The position numbers and the translations under genes were made by a program. Shown in pieces: positions 14,693-24,418 of a stretch of 64,000 nucleotides of DNA. Origin of the DNA: Tenacibaculum lutimaris (GTDB lineage Bacteria; Bacteroidota; Bacteroidia; Flavobacteriales; Flavobacteriaceae). Every line of letters begins with the position of its first letter. The first letter of the stretch is position 1. Location: NCBI RefSeq assembly GCF_003610735.1, contig NZ_RAQM01000009.1, positions 135,194-199,193 of the forward strand, in the 5' to 3' direction. Below the pieces are notes generated by a model that did no database searches, was not told the origin of the DNA, and saw only the letters and a program-made list of their open reading frames with translations.

Positions 14693-16213
14693 TTATTTTA
14701 TTACCTTCTTTAAAATTCCGAAAGCAGCACGAATAAATGTAGCACTTGTTAACACCTTTACAATTGGGTTCATACGTGTACTAGTTCGGCTAGAAGAGGT
14801 TCTTCTTCTTGTCTTGTCCTCCTCTTCTCTTTTTGCTTCTTCTTCCTCTTCTTTATTTATCTTTTCAATTTTCTTATTTAATATTTCGTAAGCACTTTCT
14901 CTATCTAAAGTATCATTGTACTTAGGTATTAATTTAGAATTATCTAATACTTGTTTAATTTCCTTTTCTGTTAACACATCCATTCTACTCATGGGTGCAC
15001 GCAACATGGTTCGTACTAGTGGAGTTGGAATTCCTTTTTCATTTAATACAGAAATCAACGCCTCACCTATTCCCAACTGTGTTAATACTTCTTTAGTATC
15101 ATAATATTCAGAATCTGGATAATTTTCTGCGGCTAATTTAATTGCTTTTCTATCTTTTGCTGTAAATGCACGTAAAGCATGCTGAATTTTCATTCCTAAC
15201 TGTGCTAATACATCTTCTGGAACATCTTTTGGATTTTGTGTAACAAAATACAATCCTATTCCTTTAGATCGAATTAATTTTACGATGCTTTCTATTTGAC
15301 TTAATAACGCTTTTGACGCTTCATCAAACACTAAATGGGCTTCATCTATAAAAATCACCAATTCTGGTCGACCACTATCTCCTTGCTCTGGAAAAGTTTC
15401 ATATACCTCTGCTAATAACTGTAGCATAAAGGTTGAAAACAGTTTTGGTCTATCTTGTATATCTGTTAATCGTAATACAGAAATAACTCCACGTCCGTTT
15501 TCATCAATACGGGTTAAATCGTCAACTTCAAATGATTTTTCTCCAAAGAATAAATCACCTCCTTGTTGTTCTATTTCTATAATTTTTCTAAGAATTGCTC
15601 CTGTACTTGCGGTAGAAATTCGTCCATACTCTCCTTGAACTTCTTCTTTACCTTCATTGGTTATATATTGAAGGATTTTCTTGAAATCTTTTAAGTCTAA
15701 TAACGGTAATTGGTTATCATCACAATATTTAAAAATAATCGCTACAATACCAGATTGTGTTTCAGTCAAATCTAAAATACGTGATAATAAAACAGGTCCA
15801 AATTCAGAAACTGTAGCACGTAAACGAACTCCGTTTTGTTCTGAAATTGATAAAATTTCTATTGGAAATTTTGTTGGAGTAAATGGTATTCCAATTTTTT
15901 CGTGGCGTTCATCAATCTTAGCATGTCCAGGGCTTGGTTGCGCTAGTCCACTTAAGTCTCCTTTTACATCCATTAACAATACAGGAATTCCTTTTTCTGA
16001 CATGTTTTCTGCCAGCACTTGCAAGGTTTTTGTTTTTCCTGTTCCTGTTGCTCCAGCTATTAATCCGTGACGGTTTAATGTTTTTAAAGGTATATTTACC
16101 AAGGCATTGGTTACGGTTTCTTCACCTAACATTCCTGCTCCTAACGTAATAAACTCTCCTTTAGCTGTATATCCTTCGTTGATGTAATTGAAAAACTCTT
16201 GGGTTTTACTCAT
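14693..16213 (-). CDS. HerA-like ATPase, DUF853 (YjgR) family
   Basis: I chose the start at 16213 (MSKTQEFFNYINEG, 506 residues) rather than the longer frame from 16267, because the extra 18 residues are not family-like. The Walker A motif GATGTGKT is at about 54-61, and Walker B LVIFIDEAH is near 290, with FVTQNPKDVPEDVLAQLG as the sensor-like stretch. This is the DUF853/YjgR branch of the HerA/FtsK superfamily, cytoplasmic, forming hexameric ATPases of uncertain role. The C-terminus has a Glu/Lys/Arg-rich coiled tail and a short hydrophobic end. It is divergent from queE. No nuclease gene (NurA type) is adjacent, so a HerA-NurA end-resection pair or defence role is not supported. Confidence 0.88.
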   Translation of the reverse strand: MSKTQEFFNYINEGYTAKGEFITLGAGMLGEETVTNALVNIPLKTLNRHGLIAGATGTGKTKTLQVLAENMSEKGIPVLLMDVKGDLSGLAQPSPGHAKIDERHEKIGIPFTPTKFPIEILSISEQNGVRLRATVSEFGPVLLSRILDLTETQSGIVAIIFKYCDDNQLPLLDLKDFKKILQYITNEGKEEVQGEYGRISTASTGAILRKIIEIEQQGGDLFFGEKSFEVDDLTRIDENGRGVISVLRLTDIQDRPKLFSTFMLQLLAEVYETFPEQGDSGRPELVIFIDEAHLVFDEASKALLSQIESIVKLIRSKGIGLYFVTQNPKDVPEDVLAQLGMKIQHALRAFTAKDRKAIKLAAENYPDSEYYDTKEVLTQLGIGEALISVLNEKGIPTPLVRTMLRAPMSRMDVLTEKEIKQVLDNSKLIPKYNDTLDRESAYEILNKKIEKINKEEEEEAKREEEDKTRRRTSSSRTSTRMNPIVKVLTSATFIRAAFGILKKVIK

Positions 16214-16284
16214 TATTTTTGATCTTTTTTGTGATAAAAACACGTAAAAGTAACAAAAATCATTCATTAATTTTTAATGTTGCC

Positions 16285-16292
16285 TATCTTTG
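16285..16292 (+). promoter_or_regulatory. -7 box of queE
   Basis: TATCTTTG is followed by seven bases and then the ATG at 16300. The expected transcription start is at or just before the ATG, giving a leaderless or near-leaderless message. The box lies inside the longer open frame from 16219, ruling that frame out as the start. Confidence 0.75.
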
Positions 16293-16299
16293 CACTCTT

Positions 16300-16932
16300 A
16301 TGTTGAAAAAAGAAGTACAAGAGTTAATTAATACAGGAGAAATGCTTCCGTTAATGGAAGAGTTTTATACGATTCAGGGAGAAGGAGCACACACTGGTAC
16401 TGCTGCTTATTTTATTCGTATTGGTGGTTGCGATGTAGGTTGCCACTGGTGTGATGTAAAAGAAAGCTGGGATGCTAATTTACATCCGCCTACAAAAACG
16501 GATATTATTGTTGAAAATGCAAAGAAATATGCTGAAACTGTAGTTATTACAGGTGGAGAGCCTTTAATGTGGAGTTTGGATTATATTACGCAACAACTTC
16601 AAGAAAAAGGTATTAAAACACATATTGAAACTTCTGGAGCTTACGATTTTTCTGGTGTTTGGGATTGGTTTTGTTTATCGCCTAAAAAAACCAAATTACC
16701 TTTGGAACGTGCTTACCAAGAAGCGGATGAATTGAAAATGATTATTCATAATAAAAATGATTTTCAGTTTGCTGAGGAACAGGCTGCTAAAGTTGGTGAA
16801 AAATGTAAGTTGTTTTTACAACCTGAATGGAGTAAAAAGGAAAAAATGACTCCGCAAATTATTGATTATGTGATGGAGCATCCACAATGGAAAATTTCCT
16901 TACAAACTCATAAATATTTAAATATACCATAA
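16300..16932 (+). CDS. queE: 7-carboxy-7-deazaguanine synthase QueE (radical SAM)
   Basis: The protein has 210 residues from the ATG at 16300. It catalyses the ring contraction of 6-carboxytetrahydropterin to 7-carboxy-7-deazaguanine, the third step towards preQ0 and queuosine. The [4Fe-4S] motif is CDVGCHWCD (C44, C48, C51, a CX3CX2C spacing). It is preceded by the substrate motif FYTIQGEGAHTGTAAYFIR and followed by the SAM-binding VVITGGEPLM. The length is normal for the family. It is monocistronic, ended by the terminator at 16935-16964. The tRNA-guanine transglycosylase that uses the product of this pathway is also in the window (tgt at 27561), with a very similar promoter. Confidence 0.95.
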   Translation: MLKKEVQELINTGEMLPLMEEFYTIQGEGAHTGTAAYFIRIGGCDVGCHWCDVKESWDANLHPPTKTDIIVENAKKYAETVVITGGEPLMWSLDYITQQLQEKGIKTHIETSGAYDFSGVWDWFCLSPKKTKLPLERAYQEADELKMIIHNKNDFQFAEEQAAKVGEKCKLFLQPEWSKKEKMTPQIIDYVMEHPQWKISLQTHKYLNIP

Positions 16933-16934
16933 AT

Positions 16935-16964
16935 AAAAAAGCAACCTATTTAGGTTGCTTTTTT
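16935..16964. terminator. Bidirectional terminator between queE and the cation-efflux gene
   Basis: The stem GCAACCTA/TAGGTTGC (16941-16948 with 16951-16958) is flanked by A6 and T6, so it serves both convergent genes. Its right end overlaps the stop codon of the gene at 16963. Confidence 0.85.
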
Positions 16965-17835
16965 AGTATTCACTTGGCTCTATATGAATTAAAACATGTC
17001 CTAAATCTGGGAGTTTTTCTCTTAAATAGTCTTTTAATTTATGAGCAATATCGTGTCCTTCTTTTACTGTAATGGTGCTATCTACAAAGGCATGTAAGTC
17101 TACATGATATTTCATTCCTGCTTTACGAACAAAGCATTTTTCTGTTCCTAAAACACCTGCTACTTCCATAGATTTCTCTCTTATTTCTTCTATCAAATCA
17201 TCATATACATGTTCATCCATTATTTCACCCAGCGCTGGTCTGAAAATTAGATAACTATTGTATAGAATAAAAAACGAAGCCAATAAAGCTGCCCAATCAT
17301 CAGCTGTTTCATAACCTTCTTTAAAAATAAGTGCTATAGAAATTCCTATAAATGCCATTACAGAAGTAATTGCATCACTTCGATGGTGCCACGCATCTGC
17401 TTTTAAGGAAGAACTATTAGTTTCTTTACTTTTTCTGATAACCACTTGAAAAGATATTTCTTTCCAAATAATAATTGCCCCTAAAACGAGTAAAGTCCAT
17501 GGTTTAGGAGTTTTGTGTGGTGTTTGGATATTCTGTATACTTTCATAGGCTATAACTGTAGCTGAAGTTACCAAAAAGGCTACTACTACAAAGGTGATTA
17601 AAGGTTCTATTTTTCCGTGTCCGTACGGATGGTTTTTATCTGCGGGTCTTTTCGCATATTTCAAACCTAATAACACTAAAAGCGAAGAAAAAATATCGGT
17701 AGTAGATTCAATTGCATCTGCTATTAATGCGTATGAGTTTCCAAAAATACCTGCTAGTCCTTTAATAATTGCCAAACTAGCATTGCTAAGAATACTAAAA
17801 TAGGTGGTTTTTATAGCTAACTCTTCTTTACTCAT
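16963..17835 (-). CDS. Cation diffusion facilitator (CDF) transporter
   Basis: This protein of 290 residues has six membrane helices and a cytoplasmic C-terminal domain. Metal-site signatures are DAIESTTD in TM2 and DAWHHRSDAITS in TM5, and the loop motif HPYGHGKIEPL is intact. The C-terminal ferredoxin-like domain (GMKYHVDLHAFVDSTITVKEGHDIAHKL) has the conserved histidines. CDF proteins export Zn2+, Fe2+, Cd2+ or similar ions by proton antiport. The first acidic residue of the TM2 motif (DxxxS) fits zinc or iron export, but the ion cannot be fixed from sequence alone. It is a single gene; no metal-sensing regulator is adjacent. Confidence 0.9.
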   Translation of the reverse strand: MSKEELAIKTTYFSILSNASLAIIKGLAGIFGNSYALIADAIESTTDIFSSLLVLLGLKYAKRPADKNHPYGHGKIEPLITFVVVAFLVTSATVIAYESIQNIQTPHKTPKPWTLLVLGAIIIWKEISFQVVIRKSKETNSSSLKADAWHHRSDAITSVMAFIGISIALIFKEGYETADDWAALLASFFILYNSYLIFRPALGEIMDEHVYDDLIEEIREKSMEVAGVLGTEKCFVRKAGMKYHVDLHAFVDSTITVKEGHDIAHKLKDYLREKLPDLGHVLIHIEPSEY

Positions 17836-17934
17836 TGAATTATGATATTACAATCTCTTTTTATGAGGTATTACGAAGGTACTTTAAAAGTATTGAAAAA
17901 CCCTAAATTGTACAATAGAAAATCTATTACTAAA

Positions 17935-17962
17935 AAAAGACTCGCCAGTTAGCGAGTCTTTT
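17935..17962 (-). terminator. Terminator of the RND efflux operon
   Basis: The stem AAAAGACTCGC/GCGAGTCTTTT (17935-17945 with 17952-17962) has a six-base loop and a T7 tail on the minus strand, 60 bases beyond the outer-membrane factor gene. Confidence 0.8.
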
Positions 17963-18021
17963 GGATAGTTAATAAAACTACCACTTTAACAACAATTAAT
18001 ATTTAATAACGAATGAAAAAA

Positions 18022-19473
18022 TTAGTTCCAGCCTCCTCCTAAGGCTTTATATACTTTTACGTTTGCTAATAATTGATCTCTTTTAGTTTCTATAATTTCA
18101 ATTTTAGATTCTAATGCTTCTCTTTGCGTTAACAACACTTCTGTATATTCTGCCCTTGCCGATTTAAACAGACGAATTGAAAGGTCTATAGATTCGTTTA
18201 ACGCTTCTACTTGTTGCTTTTTTAAATCGTAACTGTTTTTTAAGTTATCAATTTTCGAAAGCTCGTTCGCTACTTCTAAATACGCATTTAAAATAGCTCT
18301 TTCGTATTCGTAAACAGCTTGTAATTGTTTATTGTTGGCTGTTTTATATGCTGCTTTTATAGCATTTCTATTGATTAAAGGTCCTACAATATCACCTGCT
18401 AAAGAATACACTAACGATTCTGGTGTTGATGTTAAAAACTTAGGTTTAAATGCTTGTAACCCTACTCCTGCTTTTATACCGATTGATGGATAAAAATTAG
18501 CTCGTGCTATTTTAGTATTTAATTTGGTTGCTGCTAATTCGTATTCAGCTCTCCTTAAATCGGGTCTGTTTTGTAACAGTTGTGATGGAATTCCTGCTTT
18601 TACTCCTTCAATAGGTTTATCTATAAAATTATCTGAGTTTCTTTCTATAGGTTGTGGGTATCTTCCTACTAAAAAGTTAATTTTATTTTCAGTTTCTACT
18701 ATCTCTTGTTGAAGTTCATATAAGTGACTTTGGTTTTTAAGTACACTCGCTTCAAACCTACGTACTGCCAATTCAGTTGTTCTTGCTGCTTGTTTTTGAA
18801 GCTTCACCATTTGCAATGCATTTTTTTGAATTTCTAAGTTTTGTGAAACCATAGATAATTCATTATCTAATGCTACTAATTCGTAATATGAATTTGCAAT
18901 TTCTGAAACCAAATTAGTTACCATAAAGTTTTTTCCTTCAACACTAGCTAAGTATTCTAGTACTGCTGCTTTCTTCTCATTTCGTAACTTCTTCCAAACA
19001 TCTAACTCCCATGAAGCAGAAAGTCCTATTGAAAAATCAGTTAATGGCTCTGGAAATTTTTCATCTTCGCGAATATTTAAATTTTCTTCAACGGCTCCAT
19101 TTCTAGTATACTTCCCTACCTTTTCTACTTCTGCCCCGGCATACATATTTACAAATGGTAAATATTCACCTTTTTTTGCCTTAATATTATTTTTTGAAAT
19201 AGCTACTTGTTGTAACATTATGTTCAACTCTTGGTTGTTTGATAAAGCTGTATCTATCAGAGAAATTAAATGTGAGTCTGAAAAAAAGTCACGCCATTTA
19301 ATAGTAGCTGTATTTAATGAATCTGTAGGTTGGTTCTTAAAATTCTCTGGTACCGCCTTATTTTCTTCTCTTACTACTTGATTTGATACACAAGAGCACA
19401 AAACTAAGAGGGTAAGCACACTTAAAAAGTGTGCTTTTTTTATTACAAATAAACTTCTTTGTTTAGTTTTCAT
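18022..19473 (-). CDS. RND efflux outer-membrane factor (OprM/NodT family lipoprotein)
   Basis: This protein of 483 residues has a lipoprotein signal ending LVLCSCVSNQ. The TolC-like fold consists of two repeats of long helices plus beta strands, with ASWELDVWKKLRNEKKAA in the first half. The second half has the typical LLQNRPDLRRAEYELAATKLNTKIARANFYPSI. It forms the trimeric exit duct of a tripartite pump. It is the last gene of the operon, and its start overlaps the end of the RND permease gene by 11 bases, so co-translation is likely. The substrate range is unknown. Confidence 0.93.
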   Translation of the reverse strand: MKTKQRSLFVIKKAHFLSVLTLLVLCSCVSNQVVREENKAVPENFKNQPTDSLNTATIKWRDFFSDSHLISLIDTALSNNQELNIMLQQVAISKNNIKAKKGEYLPFVNMYAGAEVEKVGKYTRNGAVEENLNIREDEKFPEPLTDFSIGLSASWELDVWKKLRNEKKAAVLEYLASVEGKNFMVTNLVSEIANSYYELVALDNELSMVSQNLEIQKNALQMVKLQKQAARTTELAVRRFEASVLKNQSHLYELQQEIVETENKINFLVGRYPQPIERNSDNFIDKPIEGVKAGIPSQLLQNRPDLRRAEYELAATKLNTKIARANFYPSIGIKAGVGLQAFKPKFLTSTPESLVYSLAGDIVGPLINRNAIKAAYKTANNKQLQAVYEYERAILNAYLEVANELSKIDNLKNSYDLKKQQVEALNESIDLSIRLFKSARAEYTEVLLTQREALESKIEIIETKRDQLLANVKVYKALGGGWN

Positions 19474-22400
19474 TGTTTTCTCTTTTAATTATTTTCTTTA
19501 GAAGTTTTTTAAGCTCTGCTATTTTAGCTTTTGTTTTACTTCCTTCAACTTCATTTATTCTTATAAATTCTTCAGAAACTGGTTCGCTCGATTCGTCTTT
19601 AATTAAGCTTCTTCCATCACTCATTTTAGCAAATATGTAATAGAGACCTGGTATAATTAAAACTCCGAAAATTGTACCTATTAACATTCCTCCTAAAGCC
19701 GACCCACCAATAGTTCTGTTACCAATAGCTCCTGCTCCATGAGCTATAACTAACGGTATTAACCCTGCGATAAACGCAAATGAAGTCATTAAAATTGGTC
19801 TGAATCGTTCTTTAGCTCCTTCAATAGCTGCTTCAAAAATTGTAGCTCCCTGACTTCGTTTTAATACCGCAAATTCTACAATTAACACTGCATTTTTACC
19901 TAATAAACCGACCAGCATTATTATACCAATTTGTGCATATACGTCATTAGCTAAGCCCATTAATTTTAATAGTGTAAATGACCCGTACACTCCTACTGGA
20001 AGTGAGAAAATTACAGCTAATGGTAGTATAAAACTTTCATATTGTGCTGCTAATACAAAATATACAAAGGCTAATACAATGATGAAAATATACACTGATT
20101 CATTACCTCTTCTTGCTTCATCATAGGTAAGTCCTTCCCAAGCTACATCATAACCTCTTGGTAATTCTTTTGCTGCTACTTCTTTAATTGCGTTAATAGC
20201 ATCTCCACTTGTGTATCCTGGTGCTGGTAATCCTCTAATAGCTGCTGAATTATATAAATTGTATCGTGTTATCTCATTAGGTCCTAGTTTTTTTTCTAAA
20301 CTCATGAACGCTGAATAAGGCACCATTTCTCCCTCTTCATTTTTAACATATAGTTTTTCTAAATCTGAAGGAATTCTTCTGTATTCTGGTGCTGCTTGTG
20401 TATATACTTTAAAGAATCTACCAAAACGAATAAAACCTTGTTCATAGGTACTACCTATTAAAATGTTTAGGTTTTCCATGGCTTTACCAATGGTCACTCC
20501 TTTTTGCATCGCTTTTTTATTGTCGATTTTTAATTCGTACTGCGGATAGTTTGCAGAATAAAAAGTAAATAACCCTGTAAGCTCTTTTCGTTTTGATAAC
20601 GACTCCATGAATTTGTTATTGATACGTTCAAACTCGTGGTAGTCTGTTGAGTTTGTTTTATCTAATAAACGCATTGAGAATCCTCCTGAAGATCCAAAAC
20701 CTGGTACTGCTGGTGGTTCAAAATATTCTATAACCGCTCCTAAGTCTTTAGTTTCTTCTTCTAGTTCTTCCATGATTTCATGAACTGAATGATGACGTTC
20801 TGACCATGGTTTCAAATTAATTAAACAGGTACCTGCGTTTGACCCTCTACCTTCGGTCATAATTTCATATCCTGCTAAAGATGAAACTGACTCTACTCCC
20901 TCAGTTTCTTCACAAATTTGTTGTAATTTTCTTGCTACTTCGTTTGTACGTTCTAAGGTAGCACCTGGTGGTGTTTGAATAATTGCGTAAATCATTCCTT
21001 GGTCTTCACTAGGAATAAAACCTGCTGGTAATGTTTTATTGGTAATAAATATTCCTGCACAGAAAGCTAGTAATACTCCAAAGGTTAACATTCTTCGTGC
21101 TACGATTCTGTTTAACACTTTTACATATCTTCCTGTAAGCTTTTCAAATCCTTTGTTAAACCAATCAATAAATTTATCTACTATTGATTTTTTTCTTTCT
21201 TTTCCGTGGTTGTTCTTCAACATCATTGCACACAATACTGGTGTTAATGTTAATGCTACCACTGCTGAAATAATGATAGATCCCGCCATTGTTATAGAGA
21301 ACTGTCTGTAGAAAACTCCTACCGGTCCTGTCATAAATGAAATTGGCACAAATACAGAAACCATAACAAATGTAATTGCTAAAATGGCACCTCCTATTTC
21401 TCCTAATGCTGCTTTAGATGCTTGATAAGGTGTTAGATGTTCTTTCTCCATTTTTAAATGGACTGCTTCTACAACTACAATAGCATCATCTACTACAATA
21501 CCAATGGCTAACACTAATGCAAACAGGGTAATTAAGTTTATTGAAAGCCCAAAAAGCTGCATTATAAAGAAAGCTCCGATTAAGGATACTGGTACTGCTA
21601 TAATTGGAATTAAGGTTGATCGTAAATCTCCCAAGAATAGGAATACCACAATTGCTACTAAAATAAAGGCATCTCTAAGTGTATGTATTACTTGTTCTAT
21701 AGAGGCGTCTAAGAAGTTAGAAACGTCATAACTAATTTGAAAATCAATCCCTGGTGGTAGATCTTCTTTTAATTCTTTTAGTTTTTCTTTTACCGATGCT
21801 ATTACATCACTACCGTTACTTCCAAAGGTTTGTTTTAAAACAATAGATGCTGATGGATGCCCATCTAAGTTTGAGTAAATATCGAAGAATTCACTCCCTA
21901 ATTTTACTTCGGCAACATCTTTTAGCTTTAAAATTTCTCCTTCTTCATTTGCTCGAATAATAATGTCTTTGTACTGATCTGGTTCGTTATACCTGTTTTG
22001 ATAGGTAAGTACGTATTCTAGTGATTGTGATTTAATTCCTGAACTTCTTCCCAATCTTCCGGGTCTTGCCAAAATACTTTGGTCTTCCATCGCTTCTAAA
22101 ATTTCTTCCGCAGAAATATTATAGGCTCTCATTCGGTCTGGTTTTAACCAAACTCTCATCGCATATTTTCTACTTCCTAAAATTTGAGCACTTGCAATAC
22201 CATCAATTCGTTGAATTTCTGGTACCATTTTCGTGTAAGCATAGTTGTATAAGAACTTTTCATCATTATTTTTTTCTTTACTGAAAAGGTTCACATACAT
22301 TAACATACTTGGTTGTACTGGAGTAATAATTACTCCCTCGCGTTGTACTAACTCAGGTAATAAAGGCATTACTTGATCTACCCTTGTTTTTACCCTGACT

Positions 22401-22711
22401 ACCGCTTGGTTAGGATCTGTACCTGGTTCAAAAATTACACGTAGGGTTCCTTCTCCTGCACTTGTTGCATCAGAAGCGATATAACGCATTCCTTGTACTC
22501 CATTGATAGCTGTTTCTAGGGGAATTAATGTTGAGTTTACCAATACATCTGCACTTGAACCTGGGTAAGCTATAAATATGTTTACCGTGGTTGGTGCAAT
22601 TTGTGGAAACTGAGAAATAGGAAGCTGTTTTATAGCTAACAATCCTGTAAAAACAATCATTACCGAAATAACTATTGCTAGTACGGGTCTTTTTATAAAT
22701 TGACTAAACAT
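19463..22711 (-). CDS. RND-family multidrug efflux permease (AcrB/HAE1 type)
   Basis: At 1082 residues this is full length for a hydrophobe/amphiphile RND pump of the inner membrane. It has 12 membrane helices with two large periplasmic loops. The start MFSQFIKRPVLAIVISVMIV is typical. The proton-relay pair Asp-Asp is present in TM4 (AIGIVVDDAIVVVEAVHLKME), and GPVGVFYRQFSITMAGSIIISA and PSEDQGMIYAIIQTPPGATL are diagnostic AcrB-like motifs. It ends with a charged cytoplasmic tail longer than in E. coli AcrB. It works with the adaptor at 22734 and the outer-membrane factor at 18022. No dedicated regulator gene lies in the operon. Confidence 0.96.
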   Translation of the reverse strand: MFSQFIKRPVLAIVISVMIVFTGLLAIKQLPISQFPQIAPTTVNIFIAYPGSSADVLVNSTLIPLETAINGVQGMRYIASDATSAGEGTLRVIFEPGTDPNQAVVRVKTRVDQVMPLLPELVQREGVIITPVQPSMLMYVNLFSKEKNNDEKFLYNYAYTKMVPEIQRIDGIASAQILGSRKYAMRVWLKPDRMRAYNISAEEILEAMEDQSILARPGRLGRSSGIKSQSLEYVLTYQNRYNEPDQYKDIIIRANEEGEILKLKDVAEVKLGSEFFDIYSNLDGHPSASIVLKQTFGSNGSDVIASVKEKLKELKEDLPPGIDFQISYDVSNFLDASIEQVIHTLRDAFILVAIVVFLFLGDLRSTLIPIIAVPVSLIGAFFIMQLFGLSINLITLFALVLAIGIVVDDAIVVVEAVHLKMEKEHLTPYQASKAALGEIGGAILAITFVMVSVFVPISFMTGPVGVFYRQFSITMAGSIIISAVVALTLTPVLCAMMLKNNHGKERKKSIVDKFIDWFNKGFEKLTGRYVKVLNRIVARRMLTFGVLLAFCAGIFITNKTLPAGFIPSEDQGMIYAIIQTPPGATLERTNEVARKLQQICEETEGVESVSSLAGYEIMTEGRGSNAGTCLINLKPWSERHHSVHEIMEELEEETKDLGAVIEYFEPPAVPGFGSSGGFSMRLLDKTNSTDYHEFERINNKFMESLSKRKELTGLFTFYSANYPQYELKIDNKKAMQKGVTIGKAMENLNILIGSTYEQGFIRFGRFFKVYTQAAPEYRRIPSDLEKLYVKNEEGEMVPYSAFMSLEKKLGPNEITRYNLYNSAAIRGLPAPGYTSGDAINAIKEVAAKELPRGYDVAWEGLTYDEARRGNESVYIFIIVLAFVYFVLAAQYESFILPLAVIFSLPVGVYGSFTLLKLMGLANDVYAQIGIIMLVGLLGKNAVLIVEFAVLKRSQGATIFEAAIEGAKERFRPILMTSFAFIAGLIPLVIAHGAGAIGNRTIGGSALGGMLIGTIFGVLIIPGLYYIFAKMSDGRSLIKDESSEPVSEEFIRINEVEGSKTKAKIAELKKLLKKIIKRENNEN

Positions 22712-22733
22712 GTTTTGTTAATTTTAATTTTAA

Positions 22734-23816
22734 TTACTCTGCATACAAGTCTAAACTTGACAAAACTGCATTTGGTTCTTCAAACTCAACATGTATCTTT
22801 TGTTGGTCTTTTACCATTCTAATTCCTTCTAACAATATTTTATCGTTTTCTGTAAGTCCATTTTCTACTATAAATAAGTGTGGTAATTCCGCCTCTACAG
22901 TAATTTCTCGTTGTTTTACTGTATTATTTTTATCTACCACAAAAACATATTTTTTATCTAGTACTTCAAAAGTTGCTTTTTGAGGAATGATTAGAGCTTC
23001 TTTATAAGGAACTTTCATTAAAATACTTCCTGTTTCTCCGTGTCTTAAAATTCCATCTGGATTTGGAAAAGTTGCTCTAAAGGCAATATTTCCTGTTTCA
23101 TTGTTAAACTCTCCTTCAATCGTTTCTACTATTCCTTTTTGATTGAATGGCTTGTTATTTGCCATTAAAAGTGTTACTTCTTTTTTCTTGTCTTTATCTT
23201 GACTCATTATGTAGTCTAAATATTCAGTTTCTGGCACATTAAAATACACCCACATTTTACTGTTGTCTGACAGTGTTGTTAGGAGTTCTCCTTCATCTAA
23301 CAAACTACCATTTCTAGCATGTAAGTGATCCATTATACCATCAAAAGGGGCTTTTATACTTGTAAAACCAAGATGTGTTTTAGCTAACTCTACTTCTGCT
23401 AATGCTTTTTCATAATTTGCTTTTGCTAAAGCCAATTCGTTTTCAGAAACAACATTTCCTTCAGCTAATAATTGAGTATTTTTATATTCAATTTCAGCTG
23501 CTTTTGCTTCTGCTGTAGCTTTCTGTAAATCTGCTTTATATACATTTGGTGATATTTGAAACATGCGTTGTCCTTTTTTTACATGTTGCCCTTCATCTAC
23601 AAATATTTGTTTCAAATATCCTTTTTCTAAAGCTCTTAATTCTATATGCTGGCTAGCATGAATTTGGCTTACATAGTCTTTTGTAATTGAGGTATCTTTT
23701 TTAATTGGGTTGGTTACAAGGAATTTTGTTTCTGGGTGTTTAGATTCCTTTTTTGATTCGCAACTAACGTGAATGAATAGCGCAAATAGGCTCATTAAAA
23801 TGAAGCTTTTTTTCAT
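22734..23816 (-). CDS. RND efflux periplasmic adaptor (membrane fusion protein)
   Basis: I chose the start at 23816 (360 residues, MKKSFILMSLFALFIHVSC with the lipobox Cys at 19). The 23 residues upstream in the open frame are not signal-like. The order is lipoprotein anchor, beta-barrel part, biotinyl-lipoyl half-motifs around an alpha hairpin (KKGQRMFQISPNVYKADLQKATAEAKAAE... AHLGFTSIKAPFDGIMDHLHARNGSLL, spaced by about 60 residues) and a membrane-proximal domain. This is the AcrA/HlyD family. It is the first structural gene of the pump operon, 22 bases before the permease. The secreted protein gene at 23987-24409 lies 170 bases upstream on the same strand. Confidence 0.93.
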   Translation of the reverse strand: MKKSFILMSLFALFIHVSCESKKESKHPETKFLVTNPIKKDTSITKDYVSQIHASQHIELRALEKGYLKQIFVDEGQHVKKGQRMFQISPNVYKADLQKATAEAKAAEIEYKNTQLLAEGNVVSENELALAKANYEKALAEVELAKTHLGFTSIKAPFDGIMDHLHARNGSLLDEGELLTTLSDNSKMWVYFNVPETEYLDYIMSQDKDKKKEVTLLMANNKPFNQKGIVETIEGEFNNETGNIAFRATFPNPDGILRHGETGSILMKVPYKEALIIPQKATFEVLDKKYVFVVDKNNTVKQREITVEAELPHLFIVENGLTENDKILLEGIRMVKDQQKIHVEFEEPNAVLSSLDLYAE

Positions 23817-23986
23817 TTTTTTATATGTATTTAAAAAATTAGTAGGATGGGCAACCAAACACGTAGAATCATCGCAATTATTCACATAGAATGATTGCCC
23901 AAAAGATTTAATTGATTTCTTGAGTTTTGAGAATTAAAATAATAACCTATAAAAGCACTTAGGTTTTACTTTAAAAAAGGAGTGTA

Positions 23987-24409
23987 TCAAATTATAAAAA
24001 CTTGATGTTTTACATGCAATTTTAAAATAGAAGTAAAAATATACTCTTTACTTCTTTGTGTTTTTTCTTTAACTACACAAAGTTGATTTTCAAAAAATTG
24101 AGCATGCAAAATGGCAGAAAAGTAGCCACCAAACTTAGATAAGCTTCTGTCAATTTCATCTTCTTCTTGAGTTTTGTCTTCAACTTCGTTGATTTCAAAA
24201 TAATTTTCTTTTTCAGGATCTTGATGATTTTTGTCAAAAACTAAGTTATATGTTGTATTTTGAGTAATGAATTGAGTTTGTACACAGGCTGAATTTAATA
24301 CAGGCACCGAGATACTCTTATTAAATTGACCATAATCTGCATACGATGTAGACCATCCTTTTAATAAGAATATTACTAAAAAAAGATATTTATTGAATAC
24401 ATTACTCAT
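23987..24409 (-). CDS. Hypothetical exported protein upstream of the RND operon
   Basis: The protein has 140 residues from the ATG at 24409. The longer frame from 24448 is rejected because the whole promoter (24419-24448) lies within it. A signal peptide follows the start (KYLFLVIFLLKGWSTSYA). The mature part has an acidic stretch (NEVEDKTQEEDEIDRSL) in the middle and a hydrophobic C-terminus (LKLHVKHQVFII). I recognise no family. The strong promoter and the absence of a clear terminator before the adaptor gene allow, but do not prove, co-transcription with the pump. Confidence 0.6.
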   Translation of the reverse strand: MSNVFNKYLFLVIFLLKGWSTSYADYGQFNKSISVPVLNSACVQTQFITQNTTYNLVFDKNHQDPEKENYFEINEVEDKTQEEDEIDRSLSKFGGYFSAILHAQFFENQLCVVKEKTQRSKEYIFTSILKLHVKHQVFII

Positions 24410-24418
24410 TTCGACCGG

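Noticed and set aside
14693..16267. HerA-like ATPase as part of a HerA-NurA, SIR2 or other defence pair
   Set aside because: No nuclease or other effector gene is adjacent; the sequence fits the housekeeping-type DUF853/YjgR family.
16219..16299. Longer N-terminus for QueE
   Set aside because: The promoter box at 16285-16292 lies inside it and the extra residues are not family-like.
23840..23910. Inverted repeats GGGCAA/TTGCCC and AATCAT/ATGATT upstream of the pump adaptor as an operator
   Set aside because: The arms are short, far apart and mutually exclusive, so they are not better than chance in this AT-rich spacer.
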